NCBI RefSeq assembly: GCF_025369935.1
Contig: NZ_CP104467.1
Span: 1,193,001-1,257,000, forward strand
Reading direction: 5' to 3'
DNA length: 64,000 bases
From: Paenibacillus andongensis
GTDB taxonomy: Bacteria; Bacillota; Bacilli; Paenibacillales; NBRC-103111
Shown here: piece by piece, positions 48,218-57,170 of the stretch
How positions within the stretch are numbered: position 1 is the first letter of the stretch
Layout of the letters: each line of letters starts with the position of its first letter
Position numbers and translations under genes: made by a program
The notes under the pieces: model-generated
Told to the model about the DNA's origin: nothing
Databases searched by the model: none
Seen by the model: only the letters and a program-made list of their open reading frames with translations

Positions 48218-48598
48218 ATGTTGATAGCAGAAGTCAGTGAAAAATTTGATCTATCACAGGATACACTCCGCTATTATGAACGAATCGGACTTATTCCCAG
48301 GGTGAACCGCAATAAAAGCGGAATTAGGGATTATTCGGAAGAAGACTGCAGGTGGGTCGATTTTATCAAATGTATGCGAGGCGTAGGTCTTCCAGTTGAA
48401 ATGTTGATTGAGTATGTTGGGCTGTTTCTGAAGGGTGACGAAACCATGGATGCTAGGAAAGAACTCCTAATCGAGCAGCGTATGAAACTCATAACAAAAA
48501 TGGAACAGATGAAGAAAGTGCTGGAACGCATGGATGATAAAATTGAAAGATATGAACAGACCATAGTTGAAAAAGAAAAAACACTAAATAGACCGTAA
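48218..48598 (+). CDS. MerR-family regulator
   Basis: A 126-residue regulator with SEKFDLSQDTLRYYERIGLIP as DNA-binding helices and a long C-terminal coiled coil (about 75-120). No cysteines in the sensing region match metal sensors. GGAGGTG (48203-48209) fixes ATG 48218. It lies 71 nt after the reductase gene, with an imperfect hairpin (AAGAAC.../GTTCTT, 48160-48190) between. Confidence 0.9.
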   Translation: MLIAEVSEKFDLSQDTLRYYERIGLIPRVNRNKSGIRDYSEEDCRWVDFIKCMRGVGLPVEMLIEYVGLFLKGDETMDARKELLIEQRMKLITKMEQMKKVLERMDDKIERYEQTIVEKEKTLNRP

Positions 48599-48632
48599 GG
48601 GATAAATAGTATTCGCCAAAGGCACCTTCCTG

Positions 48633-48672
48633 TATAATGAATAGCTGAGCAACAAGACTATGCATCGAGGTG
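48633..48672 (+). promoter_or_regulatory. promoter -10 and ribosome site of the DMT gene
   Basis: TATAAT at 48633-48638 without a good -35. GAGGTG (48667-48672) supports the TTG start at 48680. Confidence 0.45.
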
Positions 48673-48679
48673 TTTAACT

Positions 48680-49618
48680 TTGACTTCAGAAAAATTTTTC
48701 AAGCATCCTTTAGGTATTGTATCCGCTGCGTCCTTGGCGACGCTTCTATGGGGGAGTGCATTTCCATTTGTTAAGCTAAGTTACGCGGATCTCCATATTG
48801 GAAAAGCGGATTGGTCCGAGCAGCTTTTGTTTGCTGGCTATCGTTTTATTTTAGCCGCGATTCTTATTCTATTGTTTATGGCAATCATCGGTAAAAAGGC
48901 GGGGTATCAACGGGGCACACTGCTGAAAATCGGGAAAATCGGTCTCTTCCAAACCTTTTTGCAATATCTATTTTTCTATTACGGTTTGAGCGCAAGTACG
49001 GGGATTCAGGGCTCGATTATCGCAGGGACGACCTCGTTTTTCCAAATATTGCTTGCTCACTATATGTACAAGAACGATCGTTTGAATTTGAAAAAAATGA
49101 TCGGTTTAGTTTTAGGATTTGGCGGAGCCATCCTGGTCAATATGACCAAGGGGGATTTGACTCTGCAAATGGGCATAGGGGAAATTTGTTTGCTGATCGC
49201 GATGTTTTTCGGAGCGTTGGGCAATGTGCTTTCCAAGAACGAAGCGAAAGAGCTGGATGTCCTGTATATGACCGGTTGGCAAATGCTGCTTGGGGGCCTC
49301 GCCTTATTTGCGGTCGGTGCGACTTTTGCAGGTTCAATTGTTCTTGATTTTACATGGACAACCATGTTGATGCTGCTGTACTTAGCCTTTTTGTCGTCAG
49401 TTGGCTTCGTCCTCTGGAACAATGTTATGAAGTACAACAAAGTCGGAAGCATCTCGATGTATTTGTTCTTGATACCGGTTTTTGGTGTGATTTTGTCCGC
49501 GCTGATGTTGAAGGAAGAATTGCATCTAATTGTGTTTGCAGCGCTCGGTCTGGTGGTCTCGGGTATTGTTATTGTGAATCGGCCGAAGCGTGGCGCGGCT
49601 GTTAAACGCCCTTCGTAG
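48680..49618 (+). CDS. EamA/DMT-family transporter
   Basis: A 312-residue exporter with ten helices in two EamA repeats: LLWGSAFPFVKLSY opens repeat 1 and MFFGALGNVLSKNEAKE opens repeat 2. The TTG start is supported by GAGGTG. The substrate is unknown. A terminator follows (GTTTGATC/GATCAAAT with T-runs, 49650-49690). Confidence 0.9.
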   Translation: MTSEKFFKHPLGIVSAASLATLLWGSAFPFVKLSYADLHIGKADWSEQLLFAGYRFILAAILILLFMAIIGKKAGYQRGTLLKIGKIGLFQTFLQYLFFYYGLSASTGIQGSIIAGTTSFFQILLAHYMYKNDRLNLKKMIGLVLGFGGAILVNMTKGDLTLQMGIGEICLLIAMFFGALGNVLSKNEAKELDVLYMTGWQMLLGGLALFAVGATFAGSIVLDFTWTTMLMLLYLAFLSSVGFVLWNNVMKYNKVGSISMYLFLIPVFGVILSALMLKEELHLIVFAALGLVVSGIVIVNRPKRGAAVKRPS

Positions 49619-49649
49619 TTTGTTACTGGAAAAAAAGCTAGCATAAAGC

Positions 49650-49690
49650 AAAGTGTTTGATCAGCTATGGATCAAATGCTTTTTATTTTT
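49650..49690 (+). terminator. terminator of the DMT gene
   Basis: A 13-bp stem with two G-U pairs, AAAGTGTTTGATC with GATCAAATGCTTT, followed by TTATTTTT. Confidence 0.8.
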
Positions 49691-49787
49691 ATCTAACATT
49701 CATATTCCGTAAATCAATCCATGATACGATGTTGGAAATGTGCCGATGCGTGATATATGATGAAGGTAGAAGGGATCGTGACCGAGA

Positions 49788-50501
49788 ATGTCAGAAGAAC
49801 GATTAGCGGTATTAAAAGTGCATATCGACCAGGCTGGTTATGATGAGGTTCCGGATATTATCAAAAAGATTCATTTTGATGTTCGGCAAGGTGAACTGGT
49901 GGGTTTGTTAGGTCCAAATGGAGCTGGCAAGAGCACGACAATTAAGAGCATCCTTGGTTTATTGAAGGATTTCAAGGGTGAAATCTCTTTTATGGGTGAA
50001 CGAAAAAGCTATGCTTACATCCCAGAGCATCCGATTCTGTATGATGAGCTGACGTTATGGGAGCATATGGAATTTGCAGCTTCCGTCTACGATCTGGATC
50101 GTGCGGTATTCCTAGAGCGTGCAGACGATCTCTTGCATCGGTTTCGACTGCTGGATGAGAAGCATCAGCTGCCCGGAAAGTTTTCCAAAGGGATGCAGCA
50201 GAAAATCATGCTCATCCTCGGCTTTTTGAATAAACCAGATGTATATATTGTGGACGAGCCTTTCATTGGATTGGATCCGAAAGCGATTAAAGATTTCTTA
50301 GGGATGTTGGATGAGGAACGCAAGCGCGGTGCAGGCATTCTGATGAGTACCCATGTGTTAGATACAGCAGAACGGATTTGCAGCTCGTTTGTGCTTCTTT
50401 CAGGTGGCAGATTGGTAGCAAATGGAACACTGCAGGACATTCAAAAGCAATGCGGCATGCCTGACGCACCATTGTTCGACTGCTTCCATTCGTTACTATG
50501 A
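49788..50501 (+). CDS. ecsA: ABC transporter ATP-binding protein EcsA
   Basis: ATPase of the Ecs transporter, 237 residues. Walker A is LLGPNGAGKSTT, and the signature is the unusual FSKGMQQK typical of EcsA rather than LSGGQ. Walker B VYIVDEPFIGLDP and STHVLD follow. In Bacillus, EcsAB affects secretion, intramembrane proteolysis by RasP and competence. The gene overlaps ecsB by 4 nt. No ecsC is present. Confidence 0.9.
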   Translation: MSEERLAVLKVHIDQAGYDEVPDIIKKIHFDVRQGELVGLLGPNGAGKSTTIKSILGLLKDFKGEISFMGERKSYAYIPEHPILYDELTLWEHMEFAASVYDLDRAVFLERADDLLHRFRLLDEKHQLPGKFSKGMQQKIMLILGFLNKPDVYIVDEPFIGLDPKAIKDFLGMLDEERKRGAGILMSTHVLDTAERICSSFVLLSGGRLVANGTLQDIQKQCGMPDAPLFDCFHSLL

Positions 50502-51736
50502 AGGGGGACAATGGGTTGAAGAGCAGCTTTCAGGTTTTCACACGAAGAGTGCGTTCGGATTGGCACTTCCAGTATCGGGCTTTGCGGATGGCTGTGGATT
50601 GGGTCATTGCCATTTATTTTGTCATTCCACTGATGATTGTGGCTGGCTATCAATATTACTCTTGGTGGGCAACGCAGCCCTCTTGGTTTAGTTGGATATC
50701 GATGTTTATGATTACAACGGTCTTTTATGTATTCACTTGGCTCGGAACGATTCGATACTTTGTTGAGGAAGGGGACCAGCTTTTCCTTCGACAGAATCAG
50801 AAATGGTTTCGGCATATCATGCTGCTCGGCTATAGATACTCTCTTGCATTGCAGGGAATCACGACGTTAATATTGACGCTTGTATTTCTTCCTTTATTAG
50901 TTCAAACGTATTCCTACGGTGTGTTACATGTTATTTGCTTATGGCTGCTTACCTATTTGCTGAAAATCAACGTAGGCTTGCTTCGCCAATTGCTTACACT
51001 TCGTTTATATGGCATTATGCTTTGGTTGCTGCGGATTGTGGTTTTTGTAGGACTATTCTTCTTGTATCAAGTGTTAGTTACGGAGCTAAGTCATAACACT
51101 TCCTATAGTTGGATGATTATTGTTCTTTTTCTAGTGCTGGTCGTTTTCTTAAGCAAAATACGGCTGCAAGAGAAAGGGGCTTTCTTCACTGATATCGCCA
51201 GAGAAAGAGATTCGCGGATGCGAATTGTCTCTCTGATGTTAATTCGTGTTGTTGAGCGAAAAAGAAAATCGACAAGGAAGTATCCCCTTTTATTCGGGAA
51301 ATCGCAGCGCTTGTTCAAAGGGAAAGGGGCCAGCAACGGAATAGCTGATTTATTAACGAAATCTTTTTTTAGAAATGGTACACAGTGGAAACAAACGATA
51401 CAGTTCGTTGCTGTAATCGGTGGAGCTATGTTTATTTTGCCGGGTGCCCTAAAAATTCCGATCTGGATCCTTGCTGCATGCCTGTTGGTCTTCTGGAGAA
51501 AATCATTCTGTAAAGATGAATTAACAGCTCCGTTTCTGACTCTTTTTCCTATCCAGGACACAATGAAACATCAAGCTCTACAATCTGCAACTCCTATCCT
51601 TGTACTGCCGGCGCTGATCTTAATCAGCCTATGTATGGGGATCTCTTTCTTCACTTGGTGGGGACCTGTACTGATGATCGGAGCAGCAATTCCGTTAGCT
51701 TATGGGACTTCCTCTGTATTTACAAGTTGGTATTGA
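50498..51736 (+). CDS. ecsB: ABC transporter permease EcsB
   Basis: Membrane subunit of Ecs, 412 residues (Bacillus EcsB is about 408), with nine or ten hydrophobic segments. The ATGA overlap couples it to ecsA. It runs into a shared terminator with the convergent subtilase gene. Confidence 0.9.
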   Translation: MKGDNGLKSSFQVFTRRVRSDWHFQYRALRMAVDWVIAIYFVIPLMIVAGYQYYSWWATQPSWFSWISMFMITTVFYVFTWLGTIRYFVEEGDQLFLRQNQKWFRHIMLLGYRYSLALQGITTLILTLVFLPLLVQTYSYGVLHVICLWLLTYLLKINVGLLRQLLTLRLYGIMLWLLRIVVFVGLFFLYQVLVTELSHNTSYSWMIIVLFLVLVVFLSKIRLQEKGAFFTDIARERDSRMRIVSLMLIRVVERKRKSTRKYPLLFGKSQRLFKGKGASNGIADLLTKSFFRNGTQWKQTIQFVAVIGGAMFILPGALKIPIWILAACLLVFWRKSFCKDELTAPFLTLFPIQDTMKHQALQSATPILVLPALILISLCMGISFFTWWGPVLMIGAAIPLAYGTSSVFTSWY

Positions 51737-51770
51737 GTAGGCGAATTACTTTACTTTAAGGTTGAAAGAG

Positions 51771-51814
51771 ATCAAACAAGCCCAGTGCCGTTATTGGCAC
51801 TGGGCTTGTTTGAT
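51771..51814. terminator. bidirectional terminator between ecsB and the subtilase gene
   Basis: A perfect 19-bp stem (51771-51789 with 51796-51814, core AAGCCCAGTGCC/GGCACTGGGCTT) with a GTTATT loop, flanked by T/A-rich sequence. It ends transcription from both sides. Confidence 0.9.
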
Positions 51815-51821
51815 TATGAAC

Positions 51822-53300
51822 TTATTTGACTAGAGCATTGTATACATTCGCTTCACCCGCGCCGTATAAAGCATCATTACCGGTTGGGCCGTAATCGATC
51901 GCCGTCTTTTCGATTAACGCGGCTACTTGAGCAGGGTTCAACTCCGGATGAGCCGCTTTGATGACACCTGCAATACCAGCCACTTTCGGTGCTGCCATGG
52001 ATGTACCGTGGAGCAGCGCGTAGCTATGCAGGTTAGAAGTGAAATACGAAGGTAAATAAGTAGGCCATGTGCTTAATGCGCGATAGTGGAAATCCCGTTG
52101 GTTGAGGTCCAAAGTTGCAGCATAGACAGGCCCATTGTCGCCGCCTGGTGCTGCTACATCGATTTGATTTAATCCATAATTGGAATAAAATGCGATGCTG
52201 TTCGTCGACCACTTGTTCGAGGATGAAACATTGATGACACCATTGATTTGGCCAGGTGTTTCTGTTGTTTTTCCTTTAAATACAACGCCAGGGGAACCGT
52301 ATGTAGCGTTGAGATAATCAGTCACCGCTTTGTTGTCGCGTAGATTGAGACCTTCATTACCTGCTGCCGTTACCACCGTTACGTTATGGTTCACAGCATA
52401 TTGAATAGCACGTTTCCATAGCAAAATGTCAGCAACATCCGAATATTTGGATCCATCTACATAATACTTTTGGGAGTCAAATCCGCCGATCGACATGTTA
52501 ATGACGTCAACCTTATCGTTCGCTGCCTGAATGATAGCAGCTACAATCCAGGCCGTAGGCGCACCTTGTCCGCCGGGGAATACGCGGTAGGAGCGGATAC
52601 CAAGATTCGGGCCGACACCTCTGACTTTGCCGTTCCCGGCAATCGATCCGGACACATGCGTTCCGTGTCCTTCGCGGTCCATAAGATCATTAGGATCGCC
52701 GGTTTCACTAGCATCTATTCCAGCCGGCACAAAGTTCTTTCCACCAAGGAAGTTAGCTTTTAGGTCGGGATGGTTGGCATCAATACCGCTGTCGATAACG
52801 CCTACAACGGCTTTATGCGTGCTGCCTGTGCCTCCGGTTTCAATCGCAAACGAAGCTCCGTCATTCGTTACTTTCTTAATGTCCCACTGATAATCCCAGT
52901 AGCTGCTCGTTGCTTCCGGCTGGGGAATATCTGTAACTGGCTGACCGTCAGCTGCAGAGGGATCTACCGTACCATCGCTTAGCTTATGTACCATCTGAAC
53001 GTTAGCAGCAGCAATATCCTTGAATGACTGCAGCTTGGTCATAAATTCGGTGCTGGACGAACTCACCTCCAATCCTCCAATCTCAGGAATAGCTCGAACA
53101 ACTTGCCCGCCTGCCGCTTGAATCAATGCTGCGTAACCAGTCGGAAGCTGGTTTGAGAATGCAATTACATATGTCTTGGTTGTAACTGTCGTTCCACCAG
53201 TGCTGCTCTTCGATGCTGCCATTGCAGATATGCCGCCACCCATTACTGTTGAGACAGCCAAGATGCTAGATACGAACAGGGTTGTCCACTTTCGCTTCAT
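51822..53300 (-). CDS. secreted subtilisin-like serine protease (S8)
   Basis: Extracellular protease of 492 residues. A Sec signal peptide ends near SAMAA, then an I9-type prodomain (about 35-110, TYVIAFSNQLP) and the catalytic domain. The triad is intact: D170 in VIDSGID, H212 in GHGTHVSG, S434 in HGTSMAAP, with N315 as oxyanion residue. No cell-wall anchor follows. AAGGAGGG precedes the start at 53300. It likely supplies peptides or processes secreted proteins. Confidence 0.95.
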   Translation of the reverse strand: MKRKWTTLFVSSILAVSTVMGGGISAMAASKSSTGGTTVTTKTYVIAFSNQLPTGYAALIQAAGGQVVRAIPEIGGLEVSSSSTEFMTKLQSFKDIAAANVQMVHKLSDGTVDPSAADGQPVTDIPQPEATSSYWDYQWDIKKVTNDGASFAIETGGTGSTHKAVVGVIDSGIDANHPDLKANFLGGKNFVPAGIDASETGDPNDLMDREGHGTHVSGSIAGNGKVRGVGPNLGIRSYRVFPGGQGAPTAWIVAAIIQAANDKVDVINMSIGGFDSQKYYVDGSKYSDVADILLWKRAIQYAVNHNVTVVTAAGNEGLNLRDNKAVTDYLNATYGSPGVVFKGKTTETPGQINGVINVSSSNKWSTNSIAFYSNYGLNQIDVAAPGGDNGPVYAATLDLNQRDFHYRALSTWPTYLPSYFTSNLHSYALLHGTSMAAPKVAGIAGVIKAAHPELNPAQVAALIEKTAIDYGPTGNDALYGAGEANVYNALVK

Positions 53301-53402
53301 AGTAGCCCTCCTTCAATTTAAGAGAAATTGCAGTTCTAATAAATTGTAAATGACAGCATGCATAAATAACATGGGTTGGTCGAACCAAATGTGATGTCGA
53401 TT

Positions 53403-53591
53403 TCATTCTTTTTTTGACGAATGGTCAATTAAAAATCTATTATCAGAAGTTGATTCCAGATATGAGCTGATTTTTTGGTAATATTGAATCGATATTTGTT
53501 TGTGAAAGATTTTTAAAAAACCAAGTATGGCTGTCAGTGGATTTCTGATTTCGTGCGCCATGCTTGCCGCCATCTTCCCAATAATCGTCAG
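53403..53591 (-). pseudogene. remnant of a sporulation-kinase-type histidine kinase (HisKA H-box)
   Basis: Read on the minus strand, 53591-53403 encodes LTIIGKMAASMAHEIRNPL and then TAILGFLKIF. This is the phospho-acceptor H-box of KinA/KinE-like kinases. About 35 further residues follow before TGA, and upstream the frame soon breaks (stop near 53630). There is no ribosome site, no sensor domain and no ATPase domain. It is a decayed fragment, perhaps left by a deletion. Confidence 0.7.
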
Positions 53592-53635
53592 GCGGCACCA
53601 GAAGCGATAATACTTAAAATATTTTTACATAGAAG

Positions 53636-53701
53636 TTGACAATAATTAGTTTGAGGTGTACATTTATCTTAAATCAAAGATATTTGAATCAAAGATATTT
53701 A
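53636..53701 (+). promoter_or_regulatory. promoter and repeated operator of the MarR remnant/pirin unit
   Basis: TTGACA (53636-53641), 17-bp spacer, TACATT (53659-53664). Two tandem 15-bp units beginning AATCAAAGATATTT lie at 53672-53686 and 53687-53701, and ATCTT/AAGAT inverted pairing overlaps them. The arrangement suits a MarR (MhqR-like) repressor. Confidence 0.75.
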
Positions 53702-53708
53702 GTGAGAG

Positions 53709-53930
53709 GTGGTTATAATACCAACTCAACTAAATGATGCTCTTGAGATTTCCCTTAAGTTGTTTGTTGTTCTTTCCAAGGCTTACAAAGCGATCAAAGC
53801 ATCCTTTGCAGCAAATTGGAGAGAAAATATTAATAAGATCCATTCTTTAATGATGACTGTCACGCAAGAGGAGCAGCAAGAGGCGATTGTACTGCTCAAG
53901 AAATTGGAAAAAGGTGTGCTGGAGGGGTAG
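53709..53930 (+). pseudogene. MarR-family regulator with internal deletion
   Basis: A 73-codon frame joins the N-terminal helix of a MarR protein (LNDALEISLKLFVVLSKAYKA) directly to the C-terminal helix (INKIHSLMMTVTQEEQQEA, then IVLLKKLEKG). Normal members are about 145 residues; the winged helix-turn-helix in the middle is missing. The start is poor as well: GTG 53709 lies in the ribosome site, and the expected start codon position holds ATA. The promoter and operator remain. Likely loss of the repressor leaves the pirin gene unregulated. Confidence 0.65.
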
Positions 53931-53974
53931 ACTAGCCGCATGAGTTGAAATCTAAATTTAGGAGGTTGTTTAAT

Positions 53975-54751
53975 ATGCAAGCACGAGTGTACACACCTGC
54001 GATGCAGGGAATTGGTGAATTTGACGGTGGGAAAATCAAAGAACAAAAGCCGATTGGCTTTCCAGGAGAAGGATCGGTTATCAAGCGAGTGGGCCCTCTA
54101 TTTTATTGGGCATGGGCAACCTCAAACGCTGAGGCCATGATCGGCCTGCATCCTCATCAAGGCTTTGAGATTATGACTTATGTGATTGAAGGCAGTGCCT
54201 TCCACGGGGATACCTTGGGTACTGACAGCACTGTGGGAGCCGGCGGGGCGCAGGTCATGCAAACAGGCTCTGGTGTTAGTCATCAAGAAAAACTAAGTGC
54301 CAATGCGGAACTTTTTCAAATTTGGTTCGAGCCTGAATTGACGGAAGCGATGCGGAGAAAGCCAACTTATCGCCAGTATGAGCATGAAGAATTTCCACAA
54401 GTAAGTCATGAAGCAGGATATAAAGTGAAAACGGTAATTGGTGCAGATGCTCCTGTACAGTTGGTTGCTGATATTGAAATGTGGGATGTTGAAGTAAATC
54501 GCGGCGTTCATTATCAACATAAGATTGATGCCGGTTATACCTTAACGGCTTTAGCTATCCGCGGGGAGGGAACTTGGGGGGAAACTGGAACATCGAAACA
54601 ACCTGTACAATTTCATCACAAAGATTTCATCCTTGCAGCTGCTGACTCAGAGACAGAGGTAACAATAACGAACTCGGATGAAGAGGTAATGAGGCTGATC
54701 CTCATCAAGGTTCCAACAACGGTGAGTTATCCGCTCTATCGTAAAAGATAA
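53975..54751 (+). CDS. pirin-family protein
   Basis: Bicupin protein of 258 residues. Metal ligands in cupin 1 are visible as HPHQGFE and the H/E pair in SGVSHQEKL. Some bacterial pirins act as quercetin 2,3-dioxygenases; others are stress proteins. AGGAGG (53960-53965) precedes ATG 53975. In related genomes pirins are often under MarR control, matching the damaged marR gene just upstream. Confidence 0.9.
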   Translation: MQARVYTPAMQGIGEFDGGKIKEQKPIGFPGEGSVIKRVGPLFYWAWATSNAEAMIGLHPHQGFEIMTYVIEGSAFHGDTLGTDSTVGAGGAQVMQTGSGVSHQEKLSANAELFQIWFEPELTEAMRRKPTYRQYEHEEFPQVSHEAGYKVKTVIGADAPVQLVADIEMWDVEVNRGVHYQHKIDAGYTLTALAIRGEGTWGETGTSKQPVQFHHKDFILAAADSETEVTITNSDEEVMRLILIKVPTTVSYPLYRKR

Positions 54752-54819
54752 TTGTGGCTTTTGCTTTGTGTTAAATATCTTTAATAGAAGTTTATTGAAT
54801 TGCCCCAAACTCAACCCGC

Positions 54820-55022
54820 ACCCGGAGTCACCAGTCTAGCGGAACGTAGAAGCTTTATTTTGCCTAAAATCGCGCATTTCACGTTTTCGCGGAACGAGAA
54901 GCCTCTATTTCTCGCATTCGAGGTGTAAAAACCGATAAAACGCCAAAATAGAGCCCTCACGTTCCGCGTACCGACTCCGGTTCAACATAATCACCGAAAT
55001 AAGGGCTCCTCGTTCCCCGCGA
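54820..55022. repeat. intergenic inverted-repeat element
   Basis: Four variants of CGCGGAACGNGAAGCCTC followed by TATTT occur: two direct (54838-54862 and 54888-54911) and two inverted (54945-54968 and 54994-55021). Outer arms CCGGAGTC (54822-54829) and GACTCCGG (54972-54979) pair as well. The region can fold into a long hairpin. Similar GCGGAACG repeats are common between Paenibacillus genes, from general familiarity. No gene is seen in 54752-55230. Confidence 0.75.
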
Positions 55023-55171
55023 TGCTCCGATTAACAGCTTATATGTCTGAAATCACTCCACAGAAGTTTAGCTTTCAAGCCGATCTATAAATCATGGATT
55101 TTTAAGCAAATTTTACGTCGTCAGCAAGTGAAAGTGGATCGTGTAAAAACATGTCAATAACACGAAATGAT

Positions 55172-55211
55172 AAAACGCTACTGACATAACACTGTCAGTA
55201 GCGTTTTTTTT
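55172..55211. terminator. terminator between pirin and the DHFR-like gene
   Basis: A perfect 15-bp stem, AAAACGCTACTGACA with TGTCAGTAGCGTTTT (55172-55207), then T8 on the plus strand. It may also stop the leftward operon. Confidence 0.9.
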
Positions 55212-55230
55212 GCATCCCTTTTATGTTAGA

Positions 55231-55737
55231 TTAACGAGCGACTGCATAGTGTAACTGAATGACACCACTGCCGAGGGACTTGGAATCCAACAACTCTACA
55301 TGCTTGTATCGATAGTCGTGTTGGTCAATCAAAAGATTGAGCCCCTTACCCTCCAGAACCGGCGCTACATTGAATATCAATTCGTCAACAAGCCCGAGAC
55401 TCAAAAATGCATTGTGCAAATCCGCACCGCCTGCGATTAGGGCGGTTTGATGGCCTTTTTGTTGCAGGAGGTCCAGGGCTTCTTGAGGGGACCGTGCAAC
55501 CGTTATACCAGGGATTTCTATGGCGCTTTTCGAAACCACGACGATGTCGATATCGGCAAAGGGACCTCCGCCATTCCCCTTCATGGCTTCGAATGTGCGG
55601 CGTCCGACAATGAAATTGCCCGCAGCTGTTGCATGCTTGGTGAAATCGTCCAGCGCTTCCTTTTTTGGCGGATTTTCAGGACTGGATTGTGCATAGTTAC
55701 CGTTAGCGGCTAAAGTTGCCCATAGAATTGTTTTCAT
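55231..55737 (-). CDS. dihydrofolate reductase/RibD C-terminal-family protein
   Basis: A 168-residue NADPH-type reductase fold. NFIVGRRTFEAMKG, the IVVVSKS strand, LIAGGADLHNAFL cofactor loop and DELIFNVAPVLEGKG are the usual RibD_C blocks. Actual substrate unknown; it is not the housekeeping DHFR. AAGGAGG precedes the start. It is 23 nt after the hydrolase gene in a leftward two-gene operon. Confidence 0.85.
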   Translation of the reverse strand: MKTILWATLAANGNYAQSSPENPPKKEALDDFTKHATAAGNFIVGRRTFEAMKGNGGGPFADIDIVVVSKSAIEIPGITVARSPQEALDLLQQKGHQTALIAGGADLHNAFLSLGLVDELIFNVAPVLEGKGLNLLIDQHDYRYKHVELLDSKSLGSGVIQLHYAVAR

Positions 55738-55760
55738 TTTGTTATCCTCCTTAGTTCAAT

Positions 55761-56633
55761 TCAAGTTCGTTCAAGTACTCTTCGGATGGATGCTGCAACG
55801 CGATCCGGCCGGTCCTCTTGGACGTAATGTGAGGCATCATCCAGAATTTCGGTTTCATTTAAGGGAAGATGCCTCTGCCACTTCGCCATCTCATCTTGCG
55901 GGAAACCAGCGCTGTCTTTCGTCCCCCATAAAATTTGCGTGGGAAGATCCGAAAGTTTATGCAGTCCGGCCTCGATGTTCGCAAGCCATAATCGTGCCTT
56001 ACGAATGTGCCTCGGGAAGACCCACGTTGGTTTCCTGGATGCCGGTGTTGGGAACGGAGCGCTATAGGCGTGTCTTAAGCTTTCTGTGACATTTTCGGAA
56101 TGATGAATTCCGTGTGGTACAATCACTTTAGCGAAGAAGTTGCGCCTTGTCTGAAGCCAGTAGCCGAGCGGCCAACCTCCCATTGCAATGGAAAAAAGTT
56201 TCATGGCAAGCAGGGTCGCCGGCCATGCCCATGTATTCATGAGCACGATGCCGCGCAAATTGTCCCTGTTCTGAACCGCATAATTGAATCCGATGGGGCC
56301 TCCCCAGTCCTGGACCACCAAAACAAAGTCTTTCAAGTCCAAACACCGGATGACTTCCGTGACGGCATCCGATTGCTCTTGCGGCGTAAACCCGTAACGT
56401 GAAGGAGCTTTGGACATGCCGAATCCGGGATAATCCATCGCGACCAGCCGACATTCGCCGTGCAGCTCCTTGACGACTTTCCGATATAGATACGACCATG
56501 TCGGATTACCGTGAAGGAGAAGAACCGTCGGTCCAGTTCCTTCGTCGATGTAATGGATGTATCCGTCTCGGTAAGGCAACCAATGATCCTTGAACGGATA
56601 CTCAAGTGAATCTACTTCAAACGTCCTTTTCAT
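55761..56633 (-). CDS. haloalkane dehalogenase-like alpha/beta hydrolase
   Basis: A 290-residue cytoplasmic hydrolase. The nucleophile elbow VVQDWGGPIG has Asp109 as nucleophile and Trp110 directly after it; HGNPTW places Asn43 where haloalkane dehalogenases (HLD-II) hold the halide. The His is in DASHYVQED. These three positions match dehalogenases rather than epoxide hydrolases, which lack the Trp/Asn pair. The natural substrate is unknown. The gene is divergent from the HxlR regulator. Confidence 0.85.
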   Translation of the reverse strand: MKRTFEVDSLEYPFKDHWLPYRDGYIHYIDEGTGPTVLLLHGNPTWSYLYRKVVKELHGECRLVAMDYPGFGMSKAPSRYGFTPQEQSDAVTEVIRCLDLKDFVLVVQDWGGPIGFNYAVQNRDNLRGIVLMNTWAWPATLLAMKLFSIAMGGWPLGYWLQTRRNFFAKVIVPHGIHHSENVTESLRHAYSAPFPTPASRKPTWVFPRHIRKARLWLANIEAGLHKLSDLPTQILWGTKDSAGFPQDEMAKWQRHLPLNETEILDDASHYVQEDRPDRVAASIRRVLERT

Positions 56634-56758
56634 TTTCGCCCCCCCAGTGTTTTCCTTGGTACTCGATCTATATCCAATATTAGTTAACTGTGGTACATTT
56701 GAAAAGTAGTTACATTAAAGTGCAATAGTTTCATAAAATGAACTATGGAGGGCATAAC

Positions 56759-57115
56759 GTGATTGAACCTACTTGTCCGGATGCAATTGAATCCGTCCTG
56801 GAGATCCTGGACGGCAAGTGGACTCTGTATCTTCTGCGTGACTTGTTTAACGGGATCAATCGTTTTGGAGCGTTGCGGCGAACGCTGCATCCCATTAGTC
56901 CCAAAACCTTGACTGACCGATTGCGGATGTTGGAGGAGCAGGGGATTGTGACCCGTACGCTTTACCCGGGGGTACCTTTACATGTGGAATATGATCTTAC
57001 CGAACGCGGGCGTCGTCTCCAACCCATTTTTGCTGCTATGAGCGCATGGGCACAGGCCGAAGGTACGTGTACTAGTAACAAGGCGACCGAGCTGCCTTTG
57101 GAAAAGCAATTGTAG
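56759..57115 (+). CDS. HxlR-family transcriptional regulator
   Basis: A 118-residue winged-helix regulator: IESVLEILDGKWTLYLLRDL, then RFGALRRTLHPISPKTLTDR and the HVEYDLTERG wing, a full HxlR signature. The single N-terminal Cys in EPTCPDAIE is the redox-sensing position of some members. GGAGGG (56747-56752) supports GTG 56759; the ATG at 56738 overlaps that site. Being divergent from the hydrolase/DHFR-like operon, it probably controls that operon. Confidence 0.9.
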   Translation: MIEPTCPDAIESVLEILDGKWTLYLLRDLFNGINRFGALRRTLHPISPKTLTDRLRMLEEQGIVTRTLYPGVPLHVEYDLTERGRRLQPIFAAMSAWAQAEGTCTSNKATELPLEKQL

Positions 57116-57170
57116 TTCCCCCTAAACCAGTGAACGCGCTAATACATTTTCATTGAAAACAATCCTTATC

